A DNA stretch of 64,000 bases from Ichthyophis bannanicus (Eukaryota > Chordata > Amphibia > Gymnophiona > Ichthyophiidae). The notes below the pieces were generated by a model that searched no databases, was not told the origin of the DNA, and saw only the letters and a program-made list of their open reading frames with translations. The position numbers were made by a program, and so were the translations under genes. The DNA lies in the NCBI GenBank assembly GCA_033557465.1, contig CM066032.1, forward strand, positions 54,658,955 through 54,722,954, given 5' to 3'. Of the stretch, positions 33,475 to 45,511 are shown piece by piece (within the stretch, counting starts at the first letter, position 1; each line of letters begins with the position of its first letter).

Positions 33475-33626
33475 GATTCTTAAATTTGTCCTCATATGCT
33501 TTATAACAAAGACCACTAATCATTTTATTAGCCACCCTCTGCACCAACTCCAACCTGTTTACATCCTTTTGAAGGTGCAGTCTCCAGAATTGCACACAAT
33601 ACTCCAAATTAGGTCACACCAGAGAC
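33475..33626 (-). pseudogene. CR1-2 relic, second half (between E4 and E7)
   Basis: It continues the minus-strand CR1-2 relic from 25581 and parallels 5800-5960 of the + copy (CATATGCTTTATAAC, GTGCAGTCTCCAGAATTGCA). It stops at 33626, where E7 inserted at the TTA at 33627-33629. Confidence 0.85.
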
Positions 33627-35178
33627 TTAGGGGTATGTTTACTAAAGGGCGCTATTTGCGCTGCTGTCACGTTAATGCATGATAAGGCACCTTATCATGC
33701 AATAATGGCGCTTTACCGGGCGATAAGGCGCCTTATCACGTATTAACGCGTGGAGCAGTACAAACGAGCTCTGAAGGCGGAGAAAGGCTCCCGGAGGGCG
33801 GAGGAAGGCTCCCCAGGGGCGGAGAGAGAGGGTCAATGGGTGGAGAGTGGGAGGGGAGAGGCTCCCTGCACACTAACACTGTGGATTCCGGGGCTGAAAG
33901 CTAACGCGAGTGAAACCCTCGCGTTAGAGCAGATTTAAAGGGAAGAGAAACCATTTCTGTCAGCAATGTACAGCAAAGCCAAGGAAACCCACAAAAAGTG
34001 ATAAGTGTGATACATGTGCACGGAACAAAAGGGCAAATAAACATTGAAAATGACCTGAAAAAAATGGAAAAAAAAACATAATCAGGCTGGGCAATAGTGA
34101 TATTAATGGGAAACATCAAAAAACACTATTGGGAAAGCACCAAAAAAAGGATATCAATTTTGGAAGGGGCTATGCTCTGTCCCCATACACGGTGAATGAT
34201 CCCACAGTGAAATAGTGCTGATCAGGGTTTGACCTTTCTTTTTTTTTTAAACTTTTATTTTCATTTTGCAACAAACAAAAGAAACAACACACCAAAGGAG
34301 ACAAAACAAGTATACAATAAGGAAAAGTAAACCCAATTACCCCCCACCCCGATGCTTCTTCTCTACCCGATTAGATCAGCATGTGGGCGCTTCCAATTAA
34401 CAGTGATTATACATCAAACGATCAAAAGAGCATCTACGATACAGCATGATCATGGGACAGAGATATATACAAAGTTAGACAGTCAGATGAGAGCATTTAG
34501 CAAAATGTACATAGTCATTGAGCATCTTCCATTGAGACCAATGAGAAGGAGTCTGAACAGGGGAAGCGAACAGACGAGGTATTTGTGCATATTTACTGTA
34601 AAGACAGGCATGATTCCACCATTCATTGGGGCTCAGATGGGAGCTAAATTTCCAGTATTACTTAATTAGGGAAATAGCAATGCCAAGCATAAAGTTCGAA
34701 AGGAGATAAGCCATTTTTGGGAGAGAGGGGATCCCCGCAACTGGGCGAAGTCCCACTATCCTCCAAGAAAGGGGCTCCTGAGAGTGCGAGATAGACTAAA
34801 TACGACCCCAGACCCGACGCCAGTAATACTGTAGTGCGGGATATTCATGCATAACATGAGGCAATGAACCAATGGCCGCAGGACATGTCCAGCAACCATT
34901 GCCCTGAGTAGTGTTCCATTTGTCTAATCTGTGAGGAGTGTAAAAACACCGGTGGGCTAGAAAGAAGAGGGTCTGAGTGAGTGAGGCGGATCGGGAACCC
35001 GTGTCCCTCTACTCCAGATAAGGCTCCATTGCTCCGAGGTCAAAGTCACATGTAATTCTCTCTCCCATACTTTCTGCGCTATAGGGGTATCTCTAGTTAT
35101 AGCATTACATAAGGTTTAGTAAAAATTGGATGCTACACCCGGTGAACTACCGATAGATCGGAAAGTCTCCAATCAACC

Positions 35179-35899
35179 TTATGTAGAGAATGCCGATGGC
35201 GGGAGTACCCTAGTACTCCGAAGGCGATGCTGAAGTTGCACTGACCAGAGTCGGGAGTCTAAAGATTGCATAAGAGTATTAAAGGCACCTAAAGTGTCTA
35301 AAAGCATTGGTGGATAGTGGGAGTCTGATGGGAGAGTCATACCAGGGAGAAAAGTAAGAGGAATCGGTTTGCAAAGGCCCGCTTCTATATCTAGCCACAC
35401 AGGTCTACTCGGTACTGGATCTTCCAGCCAACGAGCGCCTCATTTGAGAAGAAAAGATTGAGGGAACACTGGAGTAAATCGCCACCAAGTATTAATGGAG
35501 CATTGACAGAGGCCAATGCCAACTGCGCAATACTTGCATAGTAAGCAGGGTCGTCCACATTCGGGGCATAACGCAAATACACGTGAATTCACCATCTCCA
35601 ACCTCAAGGTGTACACGGGCCCATCTACCCTCTTTGTCAACGCCAATATCAAGTACAGTAGCGTGCAAAGACCTCTCAACCAGAATGGCTACCCCGCACC
35701 ACCTGGAAACGGTGGGAGAATAGGCAGCCACCATGCAAGGCCCAGCATTGAGCCTCAGTGTTTCAGCAAAGTTTAAATGCGTTTCCTGAGGAAACACTAA
35801 ATCAACATGCTCATGGCTAAGATAGCTAAGGATTTTCTTTCCTTTGAGTGGACCATTAATGCCTTTTACGGTGATTGATAAGATTTTACATAAGGCCAT
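35179..35899 (-). pseudogene. L1-like ORF2 relic: endonuclease joined to C-terminal remnant
   Basis: Residues KILSITVKGINGPLKGKKIL and LVFPQETHL are the start of an L1-type APE endonuclease. VNAPLILGGDLLQC corresponds to the GGDFN region after a frameshift. It then passes into PVWLDIEAGLCKPIPLTFLP, which appears to belong to the end of ORF2. All RT motifs are absent, which indicates a large internal deletion and several frameshifts. Confidence 0.75.
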
Positions 35900-36333
35900 T
35901 CAGAAAAGTTAAAATTCTGAGCATTATAGCACACATAATTTCACTATGTCCCTCAAACTGACTGTATCTGGCTGTACACATGACATAAGAAAAATAAGCT
36001 AATATAATACAATGAAGCGCCCCACATTAACAAAGAAAACCGCAATAAGGTAGAGGAGAAGCAAAACCCCAAAATTACTGGCGACCATGTGTCTGCGGGG
36101 AGAAACCCCAGAGAAGGCCGAAATTGAAAAAACACATAACCTGTAGGACTGTGCGTGCTCCGAATCCGACCGGGGCACACATCATGAAGGGATAGGAGAC
36201 CAAAAAACAGAAGTCATATAGAGAGAAAAAAAAAAAAGAAAGTCCAGGCAATCTCTGTGCTTGGCTATGACCGCCGCATCGGGCCCTTCAAAATGGCGGA
36301 CAGAGCCGACAGATAAGAGTCCAAGATTTGGGA

Positions 36334-37217
36334 TTAGCGCATCTGCTCTGCTTCTTTGGAGTCTAAAAATGTTGATAGTAGATCAGGATCTTCGAACGTC
36401 CTGGTTTGGTTGTGGAGAGTCACTCGGAGCTTCGCTGGATACAACAGGCCAAAGCGAGCCTGTAGCTGTTGAAGTCGAGGGCGAAGAGCAAGGAGTTTCT
36501 TCCGACGGTCAACGGTAGGCTTTGCCAAATCAGGAAAGAAGGAGACTTTACGACCTTCAAATTCCAAATGATGATTCGCTCGGGCAGCATTTAAAATTTG
36601 TTCCACTTGTTGATATCGTAGCAAGCTAAAGATAATAGGCCGGGGGGTCGTGCGGTTGGGCGCCATGTGGGCAGGAACACGGTGTGCTCGATCGATTTCC
36701 AGTTCTCTATGAAAAGTGATCTTCAGCAAGGAGGGAAGAGTTTTGAGCAAGAATTCTCTTATATCTCCTGCTTCCACCCCTCCGGCATTCCGAGGAGCCT
36801 CACATTGTTGCGACGGGCTCGATTATTGCTATCTTCTAACTCCTTTTGAAGATTCTGTATCTGGCGCTCAGCCTTGTCCAGTTTGCCCAAGCGCACCGCG
36901 TGCGAGTCGAGGACCCCCGCCATGTTGTCCTGCCATAATGAAAGACTTTCAAGTCGGTCCTGGAGCACTCCAAAGTCTTCTCGCATGGCTCGAAGCGCTT
37001 CTCCATTGGACTGCACCAATTCCTTCACGCCGCGTATTTCCTCCAAAATCTCCAGGTGCATTTCGGGGTTTTCACGAAGTGGAACCATCTTCTGTGGGGA
37101 GGACACCTCTGTTTTGGAGCGTTTTCCGTGAGAAGAAGAAGAAGGAGACCCGAAGTCCAAGCGCGCTGGTTTATGGGCCGCCATCCCCCCCGAGGTACCC
37201 CGGTCAGCTCGGAGCAA
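36334..37217 (-). pseudogene. L1-like ORF1 (RNA-binding coiled-coil protein), frameshifted
   Basis: ORF1 protein of an L1-type LINE, an RNA chaperone that coats the transcript. From 37217 (the first ATG lies a little downstream): a coiled coil (ILEEIRGVKELVQSNGEALR, KLDKAERQIQNLQKELED), then NNRARRNNVRLLGMPEG, the conserved start of the RNA-recognition-like domain, then after a one-base shift near 36770 the C-terminal domain (IDRAHRVPA, FSLLRYQQVEQILNAAR, FFPDLAKPTVDRRK). The order and lengths match the L1/Tx1 ORF1 family. Both halves are otherwise open. Confidence 0.85.
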
Positions 37218-37914
37218 AATAGTAAGTTTGTATAGGTATTAAGTCAGGATTCTAAGTAGGCCTCTCGGGAGCTTCAACGCAAAGCGTCCTACCCGCTGGA
37301 CATCAGGCTCCGCCCCTAGGGTTTGACCTTTCTATTGGACAGGTTTCCTATGGTGTGCACATGTACCACAACAGCAGGGTGGGCATGTCAGAATGGGCAA
37401 CTGGACAGATGCTGGAAAAGGGGATACAGAGGGCTGCAGGTGGCACATGCTGTGGTGCAGCTGAGCCACAGTGCGGACTAGGGTGATGCCTAGGTGGCCC
37501 ATAGGAATGCTGAAACAGTAGAGCCACCAGACAGCAAATGATGATGGCCCAACATGGGCATGAGTGTGTTTCCCACAGTGTCACAGGGTATAGTACCCAG
37601 CAGGTACCCCCAAGGGCACAGAACATTGGCAGGAGGTGCTGGGGGGGAAGCACCCCTACCCCAGAATCCACACCATAGGCAGCAACCTACCAGCACACTG
37701 GATGACCTGAGACAGCGCACCACCAGCACCAACAGCAGAAGGGCATGTCAGCATGGCGACAGAGGGGTCCTGGTGGTGGAGGGGGCAGTGGCAGCTGCCC
37801 ACTGCAGACCATGGCCTAGCCCTGTTTAGGTGGGTGCCATGCACTGCAACAGACAGGCCCTGTCTGACGAAGAGTCATGGTATCCCCAGGAAATGAGCTG
37901 CCCCTGTGCCAACA

Positions 37915-37980
37915 GGGTGGTGCAGTACACACAGCCAGAGTGTTCAGGAGCAGAAGGTCACAGGTTCAAGTCCCAGCTGT
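37915..37980 (+). repeat. tRNA-like module in E7 with canonical box B
   Basis: Box A-like TGGTGCAGTAC (37918-37928) and box B GGTTCAAGTCC (37963-37973). Confidence 0.65.
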
Positions 37981-38122
37981 GGCTCCCACCAACCCAGTTC
38001 TCATATTTTACCCAGTACTAAACTGTGGTAATAAAGAGGGAACCTTTATTGCAGATAACATATACATGCCTGAAATGCCTATATTTTACCCTACAGAGCA
38101 TAGACATGTGCAATACCTAGAG

Positions 38123-38314
38123 CAGAGTTTCCCAAATGCAGTCCTGGATGGGCAAACTCCATTCAGGCGTTATGCTGTCCCTAATAAAGATGCCTGTGCT
38201 GCATTTCTATGTGCCGCCCCCATGGTAAGCAGATGTATCCATGCATATTCATTAGGGACAGCATGAAAACCTGAACAGTGTTTGGCCCAACAAGACTGGA
38301 GTTGGGAACCTCTG
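38123..38314 (-). mobile_element. hAT MITE at the shared site in E7
   Basis: CAGAGTTTCCCAAATGCAG to GTTGGGAACCTCTG. Flanking octamers ACCTAGAG and CCCTAGAG differ at one base. Confidence 0.8.
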
Positions 38315-39175
38315 CCCTAGAGCAGCGGCCAACAGGAGCAGAAACACCCGCACCCACAGGCGCCATTATCCAAAGCCTCCTGGAGAGGCAGGATGTTGGG
38401 CCCTGCGTGCAGCACCATCTCCCAATACTAGCACTTGCATACCATAGCACTGCCACCCTAAACCTGGGAATACGGTACACATATATCAAAAGGTTGCTAT
38501 GTTTACTGGCAGATAGCAATCCCTAGGTTAAGCAAAATCTGCTCATTGAGCTGTATCATAGCAACCTCTCTGATGTCTGTGGAGTGTGTTTCAGGTCTGG
38601 TGTCTGACAGTGTTTACCACCCTGGGGAGTGACCCCACCAGTATTGCATACCATAGCCATGCCTGTACTGTGCCCAGGACTGGTGCGGTGGCCAGGGCTG
38701 CCAAAAGCCTCTATAGTTGCACAATGCTGGCATAGGTGTGGGAGTGTGTGTCTGTGTACCCAGTGTGTGGTGGCTGCCAACACCTTCCTCAGCCCGCACT
38801 GCTTGTACTGTTGCCAGTGTCAGCCTGCCAATGTGCATAATGAGGAGCAAGGTACCATGGGTATAGCCCGGACAGGGTGGCCTGGCCAGGACGCGTCTGC
38901 ACAGAGTATAGGGTAATGGCTCAGACATTGTAGTGCCCAGCCACCATCTGCATGGACGGGGTGGCCACAGCATGTCCTGCTGGGAGGTCACTCTCACCCT
39001 GACTGAGCAGTGACCACGGCATGGCTAGGTTCCCCCATAGTGCTATGTGGTATTTTTCTCATGTGATATTTATGGGTTCTCTTTTGGGGCCTGATCACTG
39101 ACTTATCTGCTTGGTGTGTATGCTGACATCCCAGTTCTGGGTGCAAGCATCTCCTCTAGGAACATGCACTATGGA

Positions 39176-39443
39176 GGAGGAGGGAAGAGGGAGGGAGGAG
39201 TAGCCTAGTGGTTGGGGGTTCAAATCCCACTAGGGGACAACAACCTTGGGCCGGAAGGACTGGGGTTTCTAGTCCCACAGATGCTTCTTGTGGTTTTGGC
39301 AAGCCACTTAACCCTCCATAGCTCATGTTCTCTGTAAGTATTAGTGTATGTGTCTCATATCCCCGCATGTTAAATGTATCCCCCAATTGTGTTGTGACCG
39401 CTTTGATTGAATGATAAGGCGGTATACAAAAAAAACTGTCTAA
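39176..39443 (+). mobile_element. tRNA-derived SINE inserted in E7
   Basis: Head: TAGCCTAGTGGTTG (box A) and GGTTCAAATCC (box B). Body: GGCAAGCCACTTAACCCTCC, a segment shared by many vertebrate tRNA-SINEs. Tail: GACCGCTTTGATTGAATGAT and GGCGGTATACAAAAAAA. The flanks ATGGA / ATGGA rejoin E-family sequence that is uninterrupted in C at about 28545. Confidence 0.8.
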
Positions 39444-39909
39444 ATGGACTAGCTAGCAGACTGTCTGCAGCTAGTATGTGTCTTGCTGGAACACCTTGCA
39501 GGGTGCAGTGGCTGGAGGCTTGCTGCTGGAGAATGTCAGATAGTGGTGGGGGGGCAGTTGAGCATTTCCAGGCTTACTGTCTGTCTGCTATTGCTTTTTG
39601 GATGTGTACAGATCTGCATTGACTGTGCTGTAGGGTGTCTATTCCCCAGGAAGGACTGGGGTTGATGGTCCCCTGCCCCCATTACAGGGAGGTAGAATGT
39701 GGATCTGTTGGTGGGAGATCCTGTTTCCCACCCTGAGCCATGGAGGATGGGGTGGGTGGTGGTATATAATCTGCCTATGGGTCCAAACACCCTCTCCCCT
39801 CATCATGTGACCAACACAGGATATGCACTATTCTGGGTGCATCATAGCCAACTATCCCTGTGTCTGCAGGAACTATCCCCTACACACACAAAAACACCCT
39901 CACAGTGCT

Positions 39910-40095
39910 GTAGCCTTAAGGTGCCTCATAAGGCGCCCTCTAAAGCGCTCTCTAAGGCACCCTATAAAGTGCCTTATAAGGTGCCTTATAAGGCGCCCTA
40001 TAGGGAACATTATAAGGTGCCTTGGCGGACAGTACACTTTATAATGTGCCCTCTGGAGTGCCTTATAGGGCGCCTTATGTGGCGCCTTAGGTTAT
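39910..40095. repeat. GGCGCC/TTATAA-type array in E7
   Basis: Repeated units such as AAGTGCCTTATAAGGTGCC with period near 12 bp, followed by the E-family palindrome arm GGCACTGTGAGGGTGTGTTT. Confidence 0.7.
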
Positions 40096-40169
40096 GGCAC
40101 TGTGAGGGTGTGTTTGCTGGCAGCACTAATTTAAATTTAAAAAGAAAATGCCTCAGACAGCACTGATTT

Positions 40170-40420
40170 ACAGTAAAGGGTAATGCCTCAGACCCAGTCC
40201 AAAACGTGATTATGTGGAAAAGACAGAGTTTATTTAATAAGACTATTACTAACCCAACACAGGCCGTGTTTCGCTACCCTTCGTCAGGGGTTGATCAAGT
40301 GAGTAAACTCTGTACTGATTCATCTGAAGACAGGCATAGAAGGCACCGATTCATGGAGATTTTTGCACAAGAATAACCTTTACACAAAGGTCATTCAGAG
40401 ATGTGTCCCCAGTCCTTCTG
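40170..40420 (+). mobile_element. Penelope-like 3'-end fragment
   Basis: CAGGCCGTGTTTCGCTACCC and TTCGTCAGGGGTTGATC form the GTTTCG/CAGGGG terminal motif typical of Penelope-derived repeats. No coding part. Confidence 0.45.
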
Positions 40421-40422
40421 GC

Positions 40423-40625
40423 TCTAGCTGGATTCAAATCCCTGGCCCTCCAACCTGAGGTAATTTTCCCCAACCACTAGGCCTCTCCTCCCTCTGAGTT
40501 GGCTGTCTCTATTCGATTGTAAGCTCACATGAGCAGGGACCATCTTTTACATGTGTCTGTGCAGCGCTGCATAAGCCTTGTAGTGCTATATAAATGTTCA
40601 GTAGTAGTAGAGTAGTAGAAAAAGG
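40423..40625 (-). repeat. tRNA-SINE remains with (TAG)n tail
   Basis: Reverse tRNA-like head GATTCAAATCCCTGGC ... CCAACCACTAGGCCTC, followed by a + strand SINE tail ATTGTAAGCTCACATGAGCA and CAGCGCTGCATAAGCCTTG ending in AGTAGTAGTAG. Two SINE pieces in opposite orientation probably abut here. Confidence 0.55.
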
Positions 40626-40639
40626 GAGAGAAGCCCGAC

Positions 40640-41009
40640 TCCAGGTTGTGAGCCGAAGAAATAGGGAGGATTATAGAGCTATCCACAGAAAGAGAGAAAG
40701 GAGGAAGGTGGAGGTGAGTTTAGGGAAAAAGATAAGGAACTCCATCTTGGTCATGTTCAGTTTCAAACAGTGGTGGGACTTCCAGGCAGCAATGTCAGAC
40801 AATCAGGCTGAGATACAGTCCTGGATTCCTGGAGAGATTTCTGGTGTAGAAAGGTAACTCTGAGAGTCATCAGTGTAAAGATGGCACTGAGAACCACAGA
40901 AGGAAATCAGTACACCAATTGATTGAGTAGAGAGAGAAAAAAGAAGAGGTCCAAAGACAGAGCCCTGAAAGCAGGATGGCAGTAGAGGAGGAACCCTCAG
41001 AACATACAC
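40640..41009 (-). pseudogene. L2-like reverse transcriptase relic, first half
   Basis: The minus strand reads [25 protein letters not shown] and, after a stop, DIAAWKSHHCLKLNMTK: the RT active-site region and following motif of an L2-like LINE. It is interrupted at TAA by E6 and resumes upstream at 44573. Confidence 0.85.
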
Positions 41010-41124
41010 TAAGGGGTATGTTTACTAAACTGCGGTAATGTCATTCGCGGTAGGTTCCGCGGTAAAGGTAGAGCTGCCCATATAAAGGCATGGGCGGTGC
41101 ATCGTTACAGCAAGCTGACAGAGA

Positions 41125-41335
41125 ACGCGCGTTACAAGGCACCTTAGAATAACGAGCGTTACAAGGTGCCTTGTAAAGTGCCTTGCAAGGCACCTTGTAA
41201 GGTGCCTTGTAAGGTGTCATGTAAGGTGCCCAGTAAGATGCCTTGCAATGTGCCCTGTAAGGTGCCATGTAAGGTGCCTTGTAAGGTGCCTTATAAGGTG
41301 CCATGTAAGGTGCCTCAGAAGGCGCCCTATAGGGC
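41125..41335. repeat. 12-bp paired-palindrome array in E6
   Basis: About 14 units resembling AAGGTGCCTTGT / AAGGCACCTTGT in near-perfect 12-bp register, the inverse of the E2 array. Confidence 0.85.
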
Positions 41336-42047
41336 TTCCTAGGCTAAGCGCCATATTAGGCACCCTTGGACAAGTCACCGCAGAAGGCACCCTGGGCTAT
41401 GGAACCATAGGTTAAGGTGGCCTAACAAGGTGATGGTGTCCTAGATTAGTGTGCCCTAGGGACTGCAAGGTGCCTCAGGATGACATGCATGACTTGTACG
41501 GAACAGAGACAGATGTAGCCCTAACACTAGATAGAGCACTCAGGAAAGGCAATGAACAGGTGAGTTAAGGAGGGAGAAGTGGGATCCACTGGACCTGCCA
41601 CATCTGCGGGCATCCCATGTGCCTGCCAGTACCGATGACAAACATGGTGGGGCAGCTGTACCACAGCACAGGGTGTTGGCAATGTAAAGTACTGGAAAAA
41701 CAGTTGGTGGCAGACGATGGGAATACATGTCCCCCAGTGGAGGCGGAGGTGGCAGGATAGTTACAATGATGGGTGGACAGAGGAGTGGTGGTGTCATGCA
41801 GATCAGGCACAGGCAAGGCAAGCATGAAGAAGCGCAATGCAGGAAAGGGTAGCAGTGCATGACATGGGGTGGCAGCTTGCACTGGCAGACAGGACTCTAC
41901 ACAGCTGACAGACACAGATAGACGGACCGAGGGAATGTTGGCAATTGTGGCGAGGGTATTATGGGCTGGAAGCACAGATCTGCAAAAATATGACCTCTAC
42001 AGGCATGCACACTATTTGAGTAGGACAGGCATGAGAGGAGGGAACAA

Positions 42048-42118
42048 TGAGGAACTGAACCCATGAACACTGCTGAGGACGGTACTGTATTAACCAGTAA
42101 GCTATACCTCCATGGTGT
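42048..42118 (-). repeat. tRNA-like module in E6
   Basis: Minus strand reads TAGCTTACTGGTTAA-type box A and GGGTTCAGTTCC box B, counterpart of 18280-18333 in E2. Confidence 0.6.
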
Positions 42119-43564
42119 ATGTCACAGCAATGTCTGGGTACGGAAGGACTGCAGGTCACCGCACAAACTGTGTGCTCTGAGTGCCAGAATAGGGTAACCC
42201 CACCAGTACCCATAATGCAGTGCACATGCTGAATAGCAGTCTACAGCTGATCACCAAATGGGGTCTGCACCTCTCCATTACCTCAGCTTGGAAAGACGAA
42301 CTGACAGTGCAAGATACTGGCACAGAATAGCTACAGACCATGCCATTGTGCAGGTTCTGTGTTCACCCTGAGGGATAGGATGGGTGCCCAGCACTAGGTC
42401 CGCAGTACATGTGGTGCTAGGGATAGGTCCTGCTGTACATCCCCATCACTACCAGTGTGTGACAGGTGTTCCTTGCAGTGCAGCTGAAGGTAATTTGGGG
42501 TCCATCTGTATCCTGCAGTCACCTGTGAGACCAGACACCAGCCAGATTGGTGTGTACCCTGTGTTAAGGTCTGGCTGACATAGGCAGCTGTTATCAGGGC
42601 AGAGGGTTCCTAGAATTGCATGAGGTATGTGTAACAGTGCCTTTATAGGCTGCAGTTGTATACACTACATACCCCAAAGGGCCCACATCACCCTTTTGTA
42701 GGTAAAGAACAGTGCCCCCGCCCCAGGGAAGCAGCCTCCATCCTGTTGGTTGGTGGGCCAGAGCCATACCTATGACTGGGACAGTGGCAGACCAGCAACA
42801 ATGCTGGGGTTAGAGCTGGAAATCCCAATTGCCTCCCACCACTGTCTGCCAGTCACCAGCAGACAGCACATTCAGACTGTACCTTAAAGGTGTTCCAACC
42901 ATGCACAGTCTAATTGCAGACAGTCCACCAGGAACTATGTGTAGCAAGCAGGCATCTCAGTGATTGGCCCCCAGCACTGGGGAACACAAATATATCGCTA
43001 AAGACAAATAGTGTAGAGCGTTATGTGGGAACCTAGACCTGCCATGGTCACTGCTCATTCAGAGTGAGTGCCCTCCCAGCATGCCATGCTGTGGCCACCC
43101 TGTCCATGGAGGTGGTGGTCAGGCACTACAGTGTCCTAGCCATTGCCCCACACCCTGTGAAGATGCATCCTGGCCAATCTGCCCTGTCCGGGCCATACCC
43201 AGAATACCTTGCTCCTCATTATGCATCTAATCAGGCTAACGCTGGTAACAGTGGGACATTTTGGGCCCAGTGAAGTGTGGGCAGCCACAGAACACGCTCA
43301 CTCCTTTTGCAGCATTATGCAAAGATAGGGGTGGTTGGCAGCCCTGCCCGCCACACTAGTCCTGAGCACAGTGCCGACATTGCTTAACTGTGCAGGGGGT
43401 GGTTGTAGTGCTCTGGTGATAACATCATCCCAATGCTGGGGCCAACAGCCTGCCGCTCCATGCATCATTGGATTGTGGAGCCTGTGTGAGTGGGTGTTTG
43501 CACCCCTGTTCGCCGCTGCTTTGGGCTTTGCACATGTTGCTGTTGTATCTGCATTGTAGGGTAA

Positions 43565-43662
43565 AATATAGGGACATGCTCTGCAGGAACCACAGCTGGG
43601 ACTTGCACCTGTGACCCTCTGCTCCTGGACACACTGGCTGGGTGTACTGCACCACACTGTTG
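43565..43662 (-). repeat. Second tRNA-like module in E6
   Basis: Minus strand: TGTGGTGCAGTACACCCAGC and GGTCACAGGTGCAAGTCCC, identical in layout to 16238-16310 in E2. Confidence 0.55.
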
Positions 43663-44572
43663 CCACGGATGCATGGTAGTCCCTGGGGCTACCTGCACTT
43701 TTCCTCAGCCAGACCTTTTATGTTGCACTGCATACAACGTACTGATGCAAAGCATGGCCTAGGTCCACTGCAGGGAGGTGGCACTGCCCCCTCCAGTACG
43801 GGCACACGCCCCCCTGCCAAGCTGATGTGGCCATCTGCTTTCGGTGCTGGTAGTGCCCAGTCCCAGGCCATCCACTGTGTAGGTAGGCGCCTGCCTAGGG
43901 AGTGGGTTCTGGGGTGGGGGGGCATACATGGACATCCTCACATCCCCCCATCACTGCCTACCACTATTATGTCCCCTCCACATGGGGGCGGGATGGCTGG
44001 GGGGATGTCAGGTTTGTGCCATAGCGACTTTTGGCTAGGGTGGACCAGGTAGATATTGGTGTATTGTGTTTGGCCTTGGCCTTGGTTAACTGCTGTCTTG
44101 TTGATCTCCGGTGTCTATGTTCCTATGTGCCACCTAGGCGCCTCCCTGGTCCACCCTGTGCCCCAGCTGCCCATGCTACATGTCCCACCTGTGGCCCCCT
44201 ATGCCCCATTTGCACCATCGCCATAGTGGCCATTCATACTTTGGCACTATGGTATTGCTGTACATGGAGCACTACTATCACAGATTTTGGGCTCCCTGCC
44301 TGGGCTGTACATTGCTGACATGTAAATGGTTTCTCTCTCCTACATATGTGCAGCTAATGGCAGAATTTCAATCGTGTTAGGATTCAGCTCTTCAGATCAG
44401 CGCGTTAGTGTGAATGGAGCCTCTCCCCACCCACACTCCGCCCATTGACCCCTTCTCTCCGCCCTCTCTCCACCTTCTGCGGTGTTTACCGCGCCGCAGA
44501 ACGTCAATGATCATTAACGTCACATAACGCGCGTTATGTAACGTTACCACAGTTTAGTAAACATACCCCTAA

Positions 44573-44790
44573 ACGTGCGATGGGAGAGATAAGATGAAAT
44601 CCAGGATAGAACAAAGCTCCTAAATTCAAGCGAGGACAGGGTATCAAGAAGGTAATGATCAACAGTGTCAAAAGCAGCAGATAGGTCCAGCAGGACGAGT
44701 AGTGAGAAAAGACCCTTGCATTTTGCTAGGAACAGGTCACTGGAGACCTTGGCAAGGGCCATTTCTGTAGAATGTAGAGAACGATTAGTT
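44573..44790 (-). pseudogene. L2-like reverse transcriptase relic, second half
   Basis: Minus strand reads [32 protein letters not shown] and [15 protein letters not shown], the RT segment that directly precedes the one at 40640-41009. Removing E6 rejoins them, so both belong to one LINE copy. Confidence 0.87.
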
Positions 44791-44794
44791 AGTG

Positions 44795-45060
44795 ATTTGT
44801 GTATCTCCAGGAATAAGCAGGAATGCAGTCTTCACATATGGATGACATTGGCACTGATGAAGCCCGTGCGGGAACGCTCCCCATCATTCAATAGGAAAGC
44901 CTTTGGGAACACTCCACTGCACCTGCGTGCCTGCCTTCCCACCTTCCTAACTCCTCAGTTCTTCATTTTCCACAGAATCAGCAGGACATGTCATCCTGTC
45001 ACTGCTGAAAATCTTCCCTTTTTGGTGTGGAACATCATGCTTCTGCCTTCCCGTTGATGC
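44795..45060 (+). mobile_element. DIRS terminal-region fragment
   Basis: ATCTCCAGGAATAAGCAGGA, AGTCTTCACATATGGATGAC and GCGGGAACGCTCCCC match the DIRS end at 60.24-60.36 and 60.53-60.57 kb. The downstream exon-like CTGCGTGCCTGCCTTCCCAC also matches. Confidence 0.7.
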
Positions 45061-45232
45061 TGCTTCACTGACTCTAACACTGGTCCCGATAATTCTTTTT
45101 TATTTTGCATTTTAAATTTTTCTATTTCTTTTTTCTTTAATGCAGTTTTCACTGCTAAACTAGGGAGTATGTTTACTAAACCGTCTTAATGTTCCCGGCA
45201 CTAGTTGCAGTGATAATGTGAAGGATGCCATA

Positions 45233-45364
45233 GACGTTATCTTCCCTGTTATCTGTAAACCTAGATCAGTCATGGATTGACAGGTATGTTGATGTTCAAT
45301 GTAAATCGCACTGATGATGAATAGTGCGGTATATAAAAAATGTTAAATAAAAATAAATAAATAA
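45233..45364 (+). mobile_element. L2 LINE 3'-tail fragment inserted in E8
   Basis: TTCAATGTAAATCGCACTGA, AGTGCGGTATATAAAAAATG and the (AAATAAAT)n tail match the 3' end of the L2 LINE at 10833-10910 on the opposite strand. The E-family sequence GCCATA / TAAGGAGTGG is continuous in other copies (E1 at 7110-7125). Confidence 0.82.
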
Positions 45365-45511
45365 ATAAGGAGTGGGCATTCCGGTCTTAAGGTAGCATTC
45401 GTGGGTTATCGCGCGATAAAGTGCACTGTGTCCATTATTGCGCGATAGAGGGAGCTGTGCACGTTACCGCACATTAACCTTAACTTCGCGTGCTGACATG
45501 CAATTCCAGCA

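Larger units (their letters stand above)
34240..37317 (-). mobile_element. L1-like LINE inserted in E7, 16-bp target duplication
   Basis: The exact 16-bp duplication AGGGTTTGACCTTTCT lies at 34224-34239 and 37318-37333. The poly-T at 34240 is the poly(A) tail of a minus-strand element. It holds an ORF1 relic (36334-37217) and parts of ORF2 (endonuclease at about 35400-35899, C-terminal piece at about 35179-35400). The RT region is missing, so the 3.08-kb copy carries an internal deletion despite intact outer ends. Confidence 0.9.
33630..40165 (-). mobile_element. E-family element copy E7 (right end lost)
   Basis: Terminus GGGGTATGTTTACTAAAGGG at 33630 after TTA. Its sequence runs in reverse of E1/E4, carries the shared hAT MITE (38123-38314) and a tRNA-like module (37918-37973), and fades out about 40165 without a recognisable opposite terminus, so the second target copy is missing. 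Interrupted by an L1-like LINE (34240-37317) and a SINE (39176-39443). Confidence 0.75.
41013..44569 (+). mobile_element. E-family element copy E6, clean insertion in an L2-like LINE relic
   Basis: Terminus GGGGTATGTTTACTAAACTG at 41013, inverted terminus CAGTTTAGTAAACATACCCC ending 44569. The exact TAA duplication lies at 41010-41012 and 44570-44572. At 3,557 bp it is the least disturbed copy seen. It contains the 12-bp array (41140-41330), an inverted tRNA-like module (about 42050-42115), a second one (43565-43660) and subterminal palindromes (44500-44552). The hAT MITE site is empty or absent in this subfamily. No protein gene recognised. Confidence 0.9.
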
